Below are positions 23,948-36,768 of a DNA stretch of 64,000 nt, one piece after another; positions within the stretch are counted from its first letter, which is position 1, and every line of letters begins with the position of its first letter. The translations under genes and the position numbers were made by a program. The stretch comes from Tigriopus japonicus (lineage: Eukaryota > Arthropoda > Copepoda > Harpacticoida > Harpacticidae), in NCBI GenBank assembly GCA_010645155.1, contig CM021318.1, positions 10,158,962 through 10,222,961 on the forward strand, in the 5' to 3' direction. A model generated the notes under the pieces. It had not been told where the DNA came from and made no database searches. It saw nothing but the letters and a program-made list of their open reading frames with translations.

Positions 23948-24113
23948 AAAACAAATTTAGCAGAACTTTCGGGGAAAATAAACTTACTATCACCATTGAA
24001 AAGAAAGCGGATCAATGCATTTGTTAGTTAATTTTTATATAACAAAAAAAGCCAAAAGAAATTGCCGCTTGAATATCAAACAATGCTACTCTGGTTGAAA
24101 CCCTCGGTTTCAT

Positions 24114-27100
24114 TCAAAATAGCTCAATGTTCTCTGTATCAGCGTATAAGAAGTCATCTGACTCATCTTCGTACGTGTTGAGAGTTCTTTCGACACTATT
24201 TGGAGGTGCTTCGGGTTCCTCAAAAGGTGCCAAGCCTTTGGATCCACCTGGCAATGAATCGGATTGCAAATCATCATCCTCTTCGAGTCGACTACTGGCC
24301 TCGCCAAATTTTTTGGAAATGCACGAAAGAATATCCGGAAGAGGTTTCAAATCACTTTCGGCGTTTTCGCTGCCTCGTGCTTCGGAAGGCGAGTCCGTTT
24401 CCATCTTGTGCTTGGTTTTCTTCTGCTCGCTGAGTTTTTTGAATGAGGCCAACTCGAGTTCAAAACTCACATCATCGTCACCGGGTTTGCGTCGGCGAGA
24501 ATTGGCTTTGGGAATTCGTTGGTTACTTTGGGCAAAGAAGCATTTGATCTGCAATGAAATCATATCTGATCAGTCAGGATAATTTGAACCGCTGGAAGAT
24601 GTTATGTATAATTTTGTATTACGAAAATTAAGGAATATAAAAAGACCACTATCAAAGTTTTATTGCCCACATCAATGCACCATCAGCAACACTTAGTCCA
24701 CATTTGGGACATTGCGATGGTGAAAGGTGAACCATGACCAATTACGAATCTATTGGAGTTTGTAAATTCTGCGAGGCTTGTTGAAAATTTTTAAATATGA
24801 GAAGCGGAAAAAATAATCTTTGCAACATCTTAAATTTTGATTTTGTTTGCCATTTTTGGGTATTTCAGTGATTAATGTTTCTTACAATACGATGTAATGG
24901 AATGAGGTTCGCAAAGAGCAATTTCAAAAAAGGTATTGTTGGTTCAAAAAAAATTCAAGTTGAAATTATAACCAACGTAGTTGATGGACGCCTAAATCGA
25001 CAAAAAATAAAATGATTCTGGCGAGAGTTAAAATTTTGCAAAATTGGTTGCAAAACAATTTGAGCCCACTTTGGCCCCTATAGTTTCGACAATTTTCCAA
25101 CTATTTCAACTCTTTCCCTGACAATTTAGATATTTTGTCAAAAAAACGTTCATTAAAAAGTCACCTTACTTTGCCGTTTTCACGAACCAAAAACTAAAAA
25201 TCTGCCCCTACTAAGGAGTGAAGAGATGAATTGAAAACCCACCTTTGATTCGTCGATTCTCGAATCTTTGGCGGATTTGAGTCGCAACAAATGAAGGAAC
25301 AATCCTCCTGGTGTTCTTCGACGTGCTCCATTCTTAATCATCAATCCACCTTGAGCTTCAATTTGTTGCGTTTCCCGGAACAAGTCTAAAGCGATTTCTT
25401 TGCCCACAATATCGACCACACCAATCATGAGTTCGGTCTTGGGCTCTGACAACTTGTGAGAGATTTCTTGGCCCAATTGAGCCACGTTTTCGCTCTCCAG
25501 CACTTCATTGGAGAGGTCAGCGATGGTTCGAGGCACGCCTGGCTGGGGTATGGAGAGATCCTCGTCCACTTCTCTCTCACATGAACCACGCGGTCGATGA
25601 TGGGAGGGATGAGCTCTGAGACGCTCTTTCACACTGCGTTTTTTCCCCGCTCGAATGGCTCCATTTCGGCGGGAATCTGTAAAGGGGCAAAATTAAAGGT
25701 CGTTCGTGGTTCTTAGTAAGTTAAGTCACCAACACAGGGTGGTAGTTAGAGGCCAAAAAGGTGCTTCATATGTGGTGTATAAATTTGATAAATAAATGGC
25801 GTTTCAGTTTAAAAAATATTGTTTTCCTGCCANNNNNNNNNNNNNNNNNNNNNNNNNNNNNNNNNNNNNNNNNNNNNNNNNNNNNNNNNNNNNNNNNNNN
25901 NNNNNNNNNNNNNNNNNNNNNNNNNNNNNNNNNNNNNNNNNNNNNNNNNNNNNNNNNNNNNNNNNNNNNNNNNNNNNNNNNNNNNNNNNNNNNNNNNNNN
26001 NNNNNNNNNNNNNNNNNNNNNNNNNNNNNNNNNNNNNNNNNNNNNNNNNNNNNNNNNNNNNNNNNNNNNNNNNNNNNNNNNNNNNNNNNNNNNNNNNNNN
26101 NNNNNNNNNNNNNNNNNNNNNNNNNNNNNNNNNNNNNNNNNNNNNNNNNNNNNNNNNNNNNNNNNNNNNNNNNNNNNNNNNNNNNNNNNNNNNNNNNNNN
26201 NNNNNNNNNNNNNNNNNNNNNNNNNNNNNNNNNNNNNNNNNNNNNNNNNNNNNNNNNNNNNNNNNNNNNNNNNNNNNNNNNNAAATGTGCATTTTTAGTG
26301 TCTATTTAGCTTTAATATATATTATTTTGACATGCTATGACAAAACATAGAAGAATGAAGACTTTTTATTTCATGTTGTGACTTAAAAAATCAATATAAT
26401 TTTCTTGGGAATTGTGGTTTTGAGAGAGATTGATTAAAAGGCATATTTCCCAATTAGTCTTTGATTGAGCCGATATAAAAGTTGAAAATTTGGCAAACTT
26501 TCCGATTTGAAGGCGCTGAAACTATGGTTCTGGCCTTTCAATCAGATATGAAACTCCTAAAGTTGGTCATAAACACTTTCAATTTTTAAACTTTCCTTCA
26601 AACTTAGAATTATCAATTCTTTTGGAGGAAAATATTATGAAAGTGGCTGAACTATATGCGTTTCATCTAATCTAGTTTACCTCGAGTATCAGCATCCATG
26701 CTGTTGGCACCAGGGTGATGAAGTTCATCGTGATCGTCATCACGTGAATGAGTATGATCATCGGCCGACTTGAACTTCTGAGGATTGTCCCAGTAATCTT
26801 GGAGTTCTTCGTCTAAATGGGCTCGTTCTCTTTGGTGTCCATCTCGCTCACGCAAACTCATGGCTATTTTCTGGGCCATCACATAATCGTAGGTCTCGGA
26901 GCCGCGATCCGAATTCAGGTCACGCAGATTTCGACCCATGGCGATGTTATTGAGTTCATTATTCAGGGATTCTTCTTGAAGTATAGAGCCCCAAATGTTG
27001 TTCACTTGACCACCTTTCCGTGTGGGTAGGCCGCGTTGCATGCGATCCTTTTGAAATTGCGTGACCATGACTTGAAAATCCGCCCCTCCGTGACCTGTTT

Positions 27101-28270
27101 TAAAGTGAAGAAAAATGTTTAAACACACCCTGGCCTGAAAATACTTTCGAAGCCACAACTTACCCCCTTGATCCATGGACTCTTCTTGAGAGGCTTCAGG
27201 TCGTTGAGGTCGTCGGCGTTTGCGTTTGGGTCGTGGTGCATCCCGTCGAAAAGCGCCAGAGCCATCATTGGACGAGTCCTCATCCGAACTGGACGGGAAC
27301 AAATCCGACTCGGACGAATCAATAGCCTGGAATGCAAGAGTTGATTTGAATATCTACGGCGTTATCAACGATTTTGGGGTTCATTTGCCGTCAAAAGCTC
27401 CTTAACCCTTCTCTTGTGCGTACAATTGACGACTTAAGAAAAGAGAATCGGACTTCAATTATGAGCGTTATTCCTAGGAACTCAGATTGCCATGCACGAG
27501 TTGTAATAATGGTATTTGTCTATTTGGACAGTTTTAGGTTAAAATAGGTTGGCAATTTGAGTTTCTAGAAATAACGACCATGCTATCAAACACTTGAATG
27601 TTGAAAATTGCAAACTTTGCACACTTAACTTTGAAGCTATAAGCATACTCATTAGTCATTATACTTCAAATCATAAGTCTTTCTCATCTAAAACCGGTCA
27701 AATAATACAAAGAGAGCTTTACAGAGGCCAATTTGAAGTTAAGAGTGTTTTTAACCCATTAAATGAGCCCTCCACAGGCCACCCATTTCTTAAGCGATTA
27801 CAAAGCTCCTCAACATTCAACCAGGTTTAGGAGTTCTTCTAACTTTTTCGTAGCAGAAGATGAAAAGCTAGACGCTTTCTAAGCTCCCTCAATGGGCGGA
27901 ATTCTGAATTCGATTCTCGCAAGAAAGAGTCTCTCACTTGTGAATGGGGCGAAAGTGCGGGCGATTCTCCGGGCAAATGGTCGTTATCGCCGGCATTGGC
28001 CATGGTCGACGAATTGGTCGAAGAACGAGGACGCGGACCCGCCAAGATCAGATTGTTTACGCTCATCTCACCCTCACCCGGAGCGCTAGTCGCGCCGTGG
28101 GACGGTTGGGTCTCGCGCTGAGGGCGTGTCAAGGGCGTGTAGCACAGATCTTCGGAATCCGAGTCGTCGTCGGGCAATTCGCCCTCTTCCACCTCTTCGT
28201 CTACCATCGAAGAGGGATTGGGATCTCGCGAGGCCTCATCCTGGTCCATCATGGTCACGGCGGGGTCCAT
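24114..28270 (-). CDS. PHAX: PHAX, phosphorylated adaptor for RNA export
   Basis: PHAX bridges the nuclear cap-binding complex on capped snRNA to the exportin CRM1/RanGTP and also escorts U3-type snoRNA to Cajal bodies. Exons: 28270-27938, 27326-27164, 27094-26681, 25676-25243, 24548-24114; all phases match, giving 592 residues, longer than the roughly 394 of vertebrate PHAX because of acidic and low-complexity segments. The acidic N-terminus (EEVEEGELPDDDSDSED) is typical. A basic KRKRRRPQRP follows. VNNIWGSILQEE and SETYDYVMAQKI are family motifs in exon 3. KKRSVKERL and the RNA-binding domain (about 355-465) contain the diagnostic NGARRRTPGGLFLHLL, then IKCFFAQSNQ. The acidic tail ends in ENIELF. 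A 450-base assembly gap lies inside intron 3. The start ATG at 28270 is the first in frame. It is divergent from the NT5DC gene, 1.26 kb away. Confidence 0.93.
25833..26282. other. Assembly gap (450 N)
   Basis: A run of unknown bases inside intron 3 of PHAX. The flanking exons join in phase without it, so no coding loss is needed to explain the model, but a small exon could be hidden. Confidence 0.99.
27610..27690 (+). other. Single C2H2 finger-like reading frame antisense to PHAX intron 1
   Basis: On the plus strand inside PHAX intron 1, the open frame ending at 27830 encodes CKLC followed by 12 residues and HYTSNH, a perfect C-x2-C-x12-H-x4-H pattern with the usual phenylalanine. The frame has no ATG near its start and no clear donor or acceptor. 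It may be a fragment of a transposon or a lost zinc-finger gene, or chance. Confidence 0.25.
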
Positions 28271-29527
28271 GATGGGCGGGTCACCGACGGAGGGGGCGGG
28301 GATGTCGAAGATGATTCGGACGAATTCCGGCCGACGGAATCAAGTTTTTCCCAATTCGGGCAACGTTCGGCCTAGCTGAAATTCAGGCTAGCCCCTTTTG
28401 GCTTGGAATTTTGGGTCAGATGCACTTGGCGAAGGAAGAGTACTGGTAAAAGAAGTGCACCATCTAGCGCGTGCAGGGGTCGGCAACCGGTGGGCTGCGG
28501 CCCAAATGTGGGCCCAAGGGTGGTCGTTGGTGGGCCGAGGAGCTATGGTGAAAGTCCAAAATAGTGGGCCCGAGAGCCAGCCACAGTACTGTACTTGTGG
28601 GTCCAAATCTCTTTGATCGCTAATTTATGGGCCCCTGAACCTACCAATGCCCGTCTTGTGGGCCTTGACCCAAAAGCGGTTGCCGACCCCTGATCTAGGG
28701 GCTTTTATGTGGCAACGGCTCAATGATCCCATAACATGCATGCATTTGCGGAAAGCCTTCATTATAACTCATTTTGGACAAACTAAAGCGCCTAACGCGT
28801 TGATTATGGGACTCCAAATGGAACCAAAGATCTTATCTAACATTCCTTTTCAGTTTTTGCGCTTTTTAAGCCCATCTTCAAGGTACCTACATTACGTTAA
28901 GAAACCTCCGTCGATCTTTCAATAGTCTCCAATCTTCATGAAAAGGGTTTAAGTTGATCCAAAACTGCAACTGCGACAAATGTCGAGTGTCAGTCTCAAA
29001 TTTTGGTTAATACATAGTAACCAAATGGCGTCCCTGTTACCTATTTAGCTCCATCCTCAGCTGATTTCCCTCGATCAGCTGACGCCCATCGAGAAGAACG
29101 AGTTTAGCGTGACGAAACGCGTCCATCTTTTCATCGATCTTTAATTAAGCTAAGAACATTTTCCCGTCGCAGTAGCTCTCCCATTAGTATTCCGCGTATC
29201 ATTTTTTTCATCTCTCTCTAAAATTGATGTAGCATCATAGAAAAGTGAAATTAATCTTATCCGTGAACGTCCATCCTCTATCTCATAATGCCATTACTAG
29301 TCAACTTCATTGAGATTCTGAATGACAACATTAGGCCTATAATCCACATGTCTAATTGCTTACCCCGAGAGGCCTAAGCCGTTGTTTTCGTGCACTCGAT
29401 CGATGTCAATGGACTCTGGATCTGAAACAATATTTCACTATCACTGATTCGAGGACTTCGATCACTATGACTTGATCTCAAACCATTGAACCAACGACCC
29501 CATTTTGCACCCGCTTAAACCCAGACG
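28271..29527. promoter_or_regulatory. Shared head-to-head 5' region of PHAX and the NT5DC gene
   Basis: The two start codons face away from each other across 1257 bases, so both promoters lie here, possibly bidirectional. The PHAX-proximal part is GC-richer than its surroundings. A hAT-type inverted-repeat element occupies 28474-28692. No TATA box was identified with confidence. Confidence 0.45.
28474..28692. mobile_element. Non-autonomous hAT-type element (219 bases)
   Basis: Bounded by perfect 15-base inverted repeats: caggggtcggcaacc at 28474-28488 and its complement at 28678-28692. The CAGGGGTCGGCAACC terminus is characteristic of hAT-family elements. The flank 'atctaggg' follows the right end, and 'atctagcg' lies four bases before the left end, a possible damaged 8-base target duplication. 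The interior is rich in gggcc words and has no coding capacity. A second, shorter copy is at 48468-48551. Confidence 0.75.
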
Positions 29528-32500
29528 ATGTGGCGACTCACGCCCAGATCCCTCATTCCAAGACAAGGCCCTCAAAACAGGCCCGGAGGTGGAACGGGAG
29601 GCGGTGCCTTGTCCGTGCGCACTTACTTGCCCAGTTCCTTTTGGTGGGTGTCCAATGAAAGCGCTTTGGACCAACAATACAAAGATGCCAAGGCTTGGCT
29701 CGAATGTAAGTCGTTCATGTTGGCCAAGATTCAGTTCACAATTTTCCGAGAACGACAAAATACTCGGATACATTCATTGGCCGTTGACGGAGGACAATTC
29801 GTTCGGATTCTGAGTTAGACAAAGTCGGTAATGAGGAGCTTGATGGGACCAGGTAGGCAAAGCATGGCGTTACAATACTATCGCTAGATGGAAAAAAATG
29901 TCTGTCGAAAAGAGGCTGAGACAGTAATACAAGGAGGCGAGATACTATTATTCAAAAACTTTGAATTTTTTAACTTTGTTTAAAGGTTCAATTATTTTCT
30001 TGGGATATTTTCAATGACTGCCCACTTTGAGGATTTAATATTTACAAGAATTATAGATTCCCTCTTCATAGCATCTGTTCATCGAATTTTCGTATCGTTA
30101 TTTCTTTTACAATTCACAACATTCAAATCCATGTTCCGTGGCGAGGAAACGCACAATCAAAAAATGTCAACTCGTGAATGTTAAAAAAATATGTGATAAA
30201 TAACCCCGAGATTTTGGAATTGATTAAGCTATAAAGGCGTGAAAAATTGCAATTGCACAAACCAGTTGGACGTGAAGAAAGGTAAAATGTGCGATAACCA
30301 AAGGACATCATTTGATCAACCTTTATGATTGTCTTAATAACTTTTAATTTCAACGCCGCCTTATACTACTAGCCAAGCTTTTCCGACCGGATCCCATCAA
30401 GCTCATCATTACCGACAAAGTCATCGGTCAAAACAGTCGTCCCATGTGGATTTGTAATTTTCTTTGATCAGAAATTTGACTTGAAATTCGTGCTTTCGTT
30501 TCGGTCATAATTCTTCGTGCTCTTCTAAAAGAATATGCGCATGTATAGTTGATGAAAAGTCAGATTTACTAATTTAGAAACGACCTATTCCCTATCCTTA
30601 TTGTATGCGTGGCTATCAAAGTGAACGCTTAATGGTAAAAATTGTTATTCTTCATCCTTGGTCTACATACACATGTCGTCGTCCTCTTTGGGTCAGGCCC
30701 ATGAATTTAACGCTGTTAATAACGCGTGCTCTTGGTTTTAGTCAAGAAACTTCCGCCGGATGTGAATCCCAATGCGGTTTTTGCCAATTCTCAGCTTGAC
30801 TTGAAAGAAATCGCTGTGTACGGATTCGATTACGATTACACGTTGGCCTCGTATCGCACCACCGTGGAAAACTACATCCACGACGAAGCTAAGAAGGCCC
30901 TCGTGGACATATTTAAGGTCGGACTAGTTGTAAAATATTGAAAAACCATTGGACTTGAAAATAGTTTGATGATATCATTTTCAGTATCCGGATGTGATTC
31001 GTGACTTGGAGTACGAACCCTCGGCCAGTATTCGCGGTCTTCATTATGATATCGAGAAGGGCCTGTTGCTCAAGATCGATTCGATCAATCAGATTCAGTT
31101 TGGCACGGTTTATCGAGGTCGCGAGAAGTTGGAGAATGACGAAGTCCTGCAGATCTATAAGCGAAGGCGTTTACCTCAGGATTACGTGGACGCTCACCTC
31201 AAGCCCGGGGTAAGACACGCACACCACGCCCTTTTTGATCATGACCGAGCCCACCCAATCCCGCCCATCTTGACCGGTTGATTAGTTTTTGTCCGACAGC
31301 AAGCTCGGAAGATGGTCCAGTTGGTCGATATCTTTGCCAAACCCATGATCTGCCTACTCAGTAGCGTCATTCAATGGTTCTTGGATAATAAGGTCAAGTT
31401 CGTACCTGAGAGCGTTTTCGTGGATGTGACGGTAAGCATCTCTGGATTTGAAATGTAACGCGTCAGCTTAACTCCTTTTTACTTAAACTATTCAGGACAG
31501 TATCAATATTGCCCATCCGAAGTTCCACTTGGACGTGAGTCGAGATCCCGAACGATTCTTGGAGATCGATCCGGATTTGAAACCGTGGTTGGCGTCCCTT
31601 CGCGATAATAATAAGGAGACGTTTCTCATCACGAATAGTCCATTCAGTCTGGTCAATGCCGGACTAATCTACATGTTTGGCGACGATTGGCGGCAGTTCT
31701 TCGATGTCATCATCGTCAATGCCAAGAAGCCCAGTTTCTTTACCCATCGACTCCGACATTTCCGGCGGTTCTTTCCAGAAGAGAAAATCCTCTCGTGGAA
31801 ACACGTCAACAGACTCGAACGTGGAAGAATCTACTCCAGGGTAATCCCATCTTCAATAAATTGGGTTTATCGTAGCGCTGGCTCGAGAGGCCGAAACTTA
31901 GGCTATGACCTAGATTCGGAATACCCTTACGAACCGAAATAAAAAAACAGATATACATCATGAAGAATGGAGAAAATTTAAAAAATGAGACAGTTTTTGG
32001 CCAAAATAACGCAAAAAATGATACTTAAATATTGACGGCGGAATGTTTTTTTTTGCTTTGAAATGGCCAGAACTTCTTTTTTTGGCTCTTTATGGCCTAT
32101 CCGAAAAGGTTTTTTATTCCTCAACGCATTTGTTTCCTCTCAATTTTATCTGTTGGGTATTTATTTATTTATTTATTTTGAAAACAGGCTCTTTATTGCC
32201 CGTGTACTAACTTTTTATGCCAGGTGCTTTCCTTTTCGGCTAACCGCTCTTTTGATCTTCGAAACTAATGGTTTTGACCTTTAAGATTCTGTCGGGCCAG
32301 AACTAGTGCATTTCGATTTTTCACCTTTTTCCTTAAAATTTCCAGGGAAATATCAACGAGCTCCAAGATCTAACTGGATGGGAAGGCGACCGCGTTCTTT
32401 ACTTTGGTGACCATCCGTACGCCGATTTGGCAGATCTGAGTCTTAACCATGGATGGCGCACCGGAGCCATTATCAAGGAGATCGAGGAAGAAGTCAGCGT

Positions 32501-32903
32501 AATGAATCTCGAACAATACAAATGGGGCATGAATTGGGCCACGGTGCTTCAAATCCTGATCGACGAGAACCAAGATCGCTCTTCCGCGGATGATCGGAAA
32601 ATCATACAAGACTGGCAAGCTGAATTGGAAGATATCAGGTAGGGTATTAAAATAAAGCTTGAAATATCAAGCATAGAAATATCATTTCCATATTGCAGGC
32701 AAGAATTGAAATGCTTGAGTAATCCGATGTTCGGCTCGATATTCCGCACGCATCAGAATTCGACGTATTTTTCGCGGCGTCTGTTCCGATTTGCGGATAT
32801 CTACACATCCAAGATCACGAATCTCAAAAACTACTCCCTGAATCACGCTTTCTACCCGAGAAGAGGGGCCCTACCTCATGAGTTCCGAACCTGGTTCATG
32901 TAG
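29528..32903 (+). CDS. NT5DC2/NT5DC3-type HAD-superfamily 5'-nucleotidase domain protein
   Basis: Member of the cytosolic-II-like 5'-nucleotidase family whose NT5DC2/3 branch has no well-defined substrate. Exons: 29528-29705, 30742-30917, 30985-31209, 31300-31431, 31496-31840, 32346-32638, 32699-32903; phases match throughout, giving 517 residues, as in the family. The N-terminus (MWRLTPRSLIPRQ) is basic and lacks acidic residues, consistent with mitochondrial import, as reported for NT5DC3. HAD motif I is GFDYDYTLASY (nucleophile Asp89, Asp91), motif II lies in FLITNSP, and motif IV in LYFGDHPYADLADL. The first exon is supported by its donor and phase but shows low similarity, so it is the weakest part. 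A coding-like segment at 30372-30416 was not needed. The gene ends 145 bases from the convergent COQ8 gene. Confidence 0.9.
29824..29868. repeat. Left arm of a diverged inverted repeat in intron 1 of the NT5DC gene
   Basis: About 45 bases matching the reverse complement of 30372-30416 with around seven differences. Read on the minus strand it would encode GPIKLLITD, against DPIKLIITD in the other arm on the plus strand. Arms are about 500 bases apart. Confidence 0.6.
30372..30416. repeat. Right arm of the diverged inverted repeat in intron 1 of the NT5DC gene
   Basis: Reverse-complement partner of 29824-29868. It has protein-like codon use on the plus strand (DPIKLIITDK) but no clear splice borders that fit the surrounding gene in phase. 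Confidence 0.6.
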
Positions 32904-33048
32904 TCACAAACATCACGTCCAAAATCCTTCCGACTGAATCGGAAAGCAACCGGTTCGCCCATTCGAGGCATTATTCGATGATGGACACATTTGGTCGTTA
33001 ATGATAAAATCTTAAGTATCACTTGTGAGAAAGGTTGGGATTTTCATT

Positions 33049-35813
33049 TCACTCTGTCTTAATAACATGAGGTACAAACTCGGCTTCCAGTTTTTTCCAA
33101 ACGGGGAAACAATTGATCTTGGCATCCAATTTGGTTGCCAATAAAAACAGACCCGACATTTTCCTATGCAACGAGTATACTTCTGGAGGGGGTGGACAGA
33201 GGCGGTTCTTCAACATGACAGGTACAAGATCCTGCATTCGATGAGTGGTTTTCTGCTTTCCAAAGTCGAATTCCACGTCTTCTCGGAAGCATTGACCCAA
33301 AATCATGACCGACTCCACATGAGCGTCATTCATTACCTGAGAAAAATCGAAAAAAAAATCAATCTCAACTATAATTTGGGAATACTCTTGTCCTACCTGA
33401 GCTTCGTAACCGGTCAGAAACCCAATTTTTCTTGAATATTCCAAGATTTGCTCTGTATCTCCTTTGGCAGCACCTTCGATGATTTTGTAGTAGTTATTGA
33501 CAAAAAACGGGCGAAACTCTCGGGTAGCTCCAAAATCGAGCAATCCCACCTAAAAAGATCAGCACAACCGTTTTGACACTGGCTCTTTCTAACTTCTAAG
33601 GGTGTATATTATAATTATTTTTACCTGTTTTGTGTCTGGATTGAAGAGGAAATTGGCCCAATTTGGATCTGTCTGCATGTAACAATGGATGAAGAGCTCT
33701 CGAAGAAGGAGCTCCAAGATTGCATGGGCGATGAAATTTCTAGAGCTCTGACTTAAGCCCTCACATTGATCGATGGTTAGACCTGGATTTAAATTGTTCA
33801 ATCACAACAAAAAAGCAGACTACACCTACAAATTCAATATAATGTTACCTTCGATCATTTCCGATGTGAAGACCTGTTGTGTAGACAACTCATCAATTAC
33901 TTCTGGGACAAGATATTGAGGAGAGGATCGAAGTAGGCCTTTCATTTTCTTAGCGCACTCGGCCTCGCGTTTGTAATCACATTCTTGAGCTAGTTCCACT
34001 TTCATGTGGTCAATAACAGAATCCAAAAAGAGCCCTGGAACAATTTTCCAAGTTCCAAGTAGATGGTATTCCCTCGATCTTGCAAATACCGTTAATAAAA
34101 AATACCTTCTGGGAGAATCTTGGCCATGTTGAGAACTCCAAGGAGATTGCTGATATCACTTTCAATGCCCTGAGCCACACCCGGATATTGTATTTTTACG
34201 GCAACCTCTCGACCGGAATCGGCCAATTTAGCGGCATGAACTTGGCCAATGGAAGCGGCAGCGAAGGGTTCCGATTCAAAATGCGAGAATCGATTCCGCC
34301 AATCGTCACCAAGTTCCAAACTCATCACTCGCTGCCAAGGATAGAAGAGGTAGTGATTTATTTGGTCCTTCAATAGCTGTACTTAGTAATTACCTCCATT
34401 TGCCAAACTGGCATGAAATCCGCAGATTCGCGAACACGCTTGAAGATTTCAGCCAATTGCGGATTCATGAGGGCTTCATCTTGAATGGACAGCATTTGAC
34501 CAATCTTTAAGGCCGCCCCACGAACTCGACACAAAGTTCGAACGATTCTTTCGGCATTGGCATCGGACAAGATCACCGAACCTTGGGCTGATATTGAAAA
34601 CCCAAGCGGATCTCATTGATCTGAATTAATCATGCTAAAGAACCGGTTCACCTACCATCGGATAAGCCCACCAATCTCTTGGAGGCCTCGGAAAGAGTGC
34701 CCAATCCTAATCCTAGTCCCAAACTCCCAAACGAAGCCACGCGACCCAAACGGCTTGATGGCACTTGTCGCTCTGTCGAAGATTTAGAGAGCTACCGAGC
34801 TCTCGATCGCATTAATTTCCTGGCCATTTTACTAATTCCTTTGCTCAACTACCTTTTTTCGTTGACCCCAAGCCGGTGGTAAAACTTCAACTTCCGTTTC
34901 AACGGCAACTTGTGGGCTAACCTCGGGTTCAACGGATGAATTCGTCGGTTTTGATGCTTGTTTAGGACGGTAGACCATCTTTTTTAAAGCTTGCTCGTCC
35001 ATCAAATCGAGGTCGAGCAGATCTAAGGCCGAAAGATGCGGATTGACCTCGTATTCGACGGAATTGGAAGCGCTATAAGGATGTTTGGGTTTGGGTGGAG
35101 AGTCATTTTGAGATCGGTTTCGAGATGGCATCAAAGCCGAGGAGGCTAAGGCTTGAGTAAGGATGAGCATGTTTTCCCCGATTAACTCCAGATGATGACC
35201 GGATAAGCCTACCGAGAAGGAAATTGGGGTCATTGAATAGTTATGGTTCGTAATCATACATTTAGATTCGATTCCACTTTCTTATTTTCAAAATACATTT
35301 CAATCGCAAATTCATGTAAAAAAAGGATGACAAGTGTCCATTTTCGTAAAAAAACTCTCAGTAACAGGGCATTAAAAAATTCTAAGTAATGTTAACGAGA
35401 AAGTTTAATTAGGTAACAAGAACAATCAAATCACAAATAGAACACTACTGTGCATTCAACAAAAGCTCTCTCCGAAGTTACGCATGATATTCAATATCTT
35501 TTGCAGAACCCAAATGTAGTTCATGACCTCATTGTAAGTGAGTAAAAAATAATCTCATGAATCACCATAATAGAATGGTTGAGTTCATTATCAAAATACC
35601 TGGGGCTTTTTTCAACTTAGGATTTTCGAGGCGCTGATTTTTCTGAGAGTTCAAATCAGTGGTCAGTTTTTGCAATGGTTTGGTGACAGTGGTCACATTT
35701 TTCGAGATATGTTCGTGACTGGCTGTCAAGACATGGGAGATGCCTCTGAGAACGAGAATGACATCTTGCACCCGCCTCCGATCCACGCCCACTCGCCGCA
35801 CTTGAGACGTCAT
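33049..35813 (-). CDS. COQ8: COQ8 (ADCK3/ADCK4), atypical kinase for ubiquinone biosynthesis
   Basis: UbiB-family protein-kinase-like ATPase of the mitochondrial inner membrane, needed for the coenzyme Q synthesis complex. Nine exons: 35813-35600, 35208-34853, 34770-34656, 34587-34394, 34331-34106, 34034-33849, 33782-33625, 33549-33397, 33336-33049; phases match, giving 629 residues. Family hallmarks are the VPSSRLGR and [15 protein letters not shown] segment, the inhibitory KxGQ motif KIGQ (256-259), the alanine-rich loop [10 protein letters not shown] in place of a P-loop, [19 protein letters not shown] as catalytic loop, and [10 protein letters not shown] (DFG, 488-490). The last intron, 33396-33337, is exactly 60 bases, in frame and free of stops, so it can be missed as coding; sequence flow (GYEAQ to VMNDAH) favours splicing. 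An N-terminal targeting peptide is not obvious, and an upstream exon is possible. The 5' end faces NCBP2 across 955 bases. Confidence 0.94.
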
Positions 35814-36768
35814 GCTGGAATGGATCAGTCGTCGGGGTTTTCATTAGGAAACATGTACTTTCGTAAAGCAGAAAATACCAGAAGTTTAACTCGAAAGATG
35901 AAACGATCGTTAAAGGAGAAGAAAAGTAGAAAATCGTGCTTAATTGATTTACTGACTACAAACCATTACGGATTCATCTCATTTTTTTGGTTTTAGTGCT
36001 TTTTACGAAAAAAGGGGACAAATTTTCAATTTTGGGTCATCGTGGAAACATCTGGGTTGCACGTTTTTTGCCTTTCCTCGAAAATCAAAACAAAACAGGT
36101 GACGGGTTGATGTTTATAAATCATAGTCTTATCTGGGAACGTACATTGAATAAATAACTAGATAAAAAATCCACAATAGTCATATAAAAAATGTTTGCTC
36201 GAAAGTATACCTCAAAGTGAATAAAAAAATCACTCATAAAATTGATAGGCAATAACTGGCGCATTTTGTTTCTTCATTTTTAGGTCTCCCTGTTAGCCTC
36301 TGTCTTCGAGTCATTATTTCGACTTTTATCAAGCTATCAGTGATTCCAACTTGAAATCTTTGACAATCATTCCTTCTCAAATCCCAAATTTTAAGCTATT
36401 CTAAGATCAAAATATCCCTAAAAAATGAATCTCTCTTCATGCCCATGTATTCTCGTAAAAAATCATTCGATTTCCAAAACAACTTCGTCCCTTTTTTTAA
36501 CCTTCTCCCCTCGAATTGGTCACCTTGACTTTCTTTCTCGTCAGTTTAGTGTTAAGGTTCCTAGTGTTTCAAAAGACGCCGAAAATCAGCTTGGTTCATT
36601 CCTAGATTCTCAAAAGAACAACATCAACAATCTTTTCACGCCTGATCGATAGGAAAAATTGCGAATTTTCCGGAATAATCCGTCAATCCGTGGAGGTGTG
36701 CCAGTGCTTTTGGATTTTAGACTCGCTCGAGACTTCGGAGACTCTTTTTGGCGACTGATTGATTGACC
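35814..36768. promoter_or_regulatory. Head-to-head 5' region of COQ8 and NCBP2
   Basis: 955 bases separate the two divergent start codons. The region is AT-rich, contains no credible coding frame, and must hold both 5' UTRs and promoters. No individual factor site can be assigned from the sequence alone. Confidence 0.45.

Noticed and set aside
25761..26350. Open frames of about 160-180 codons across the run of N
   Set aside because: They are artefacts of unknown bases being read without stops.
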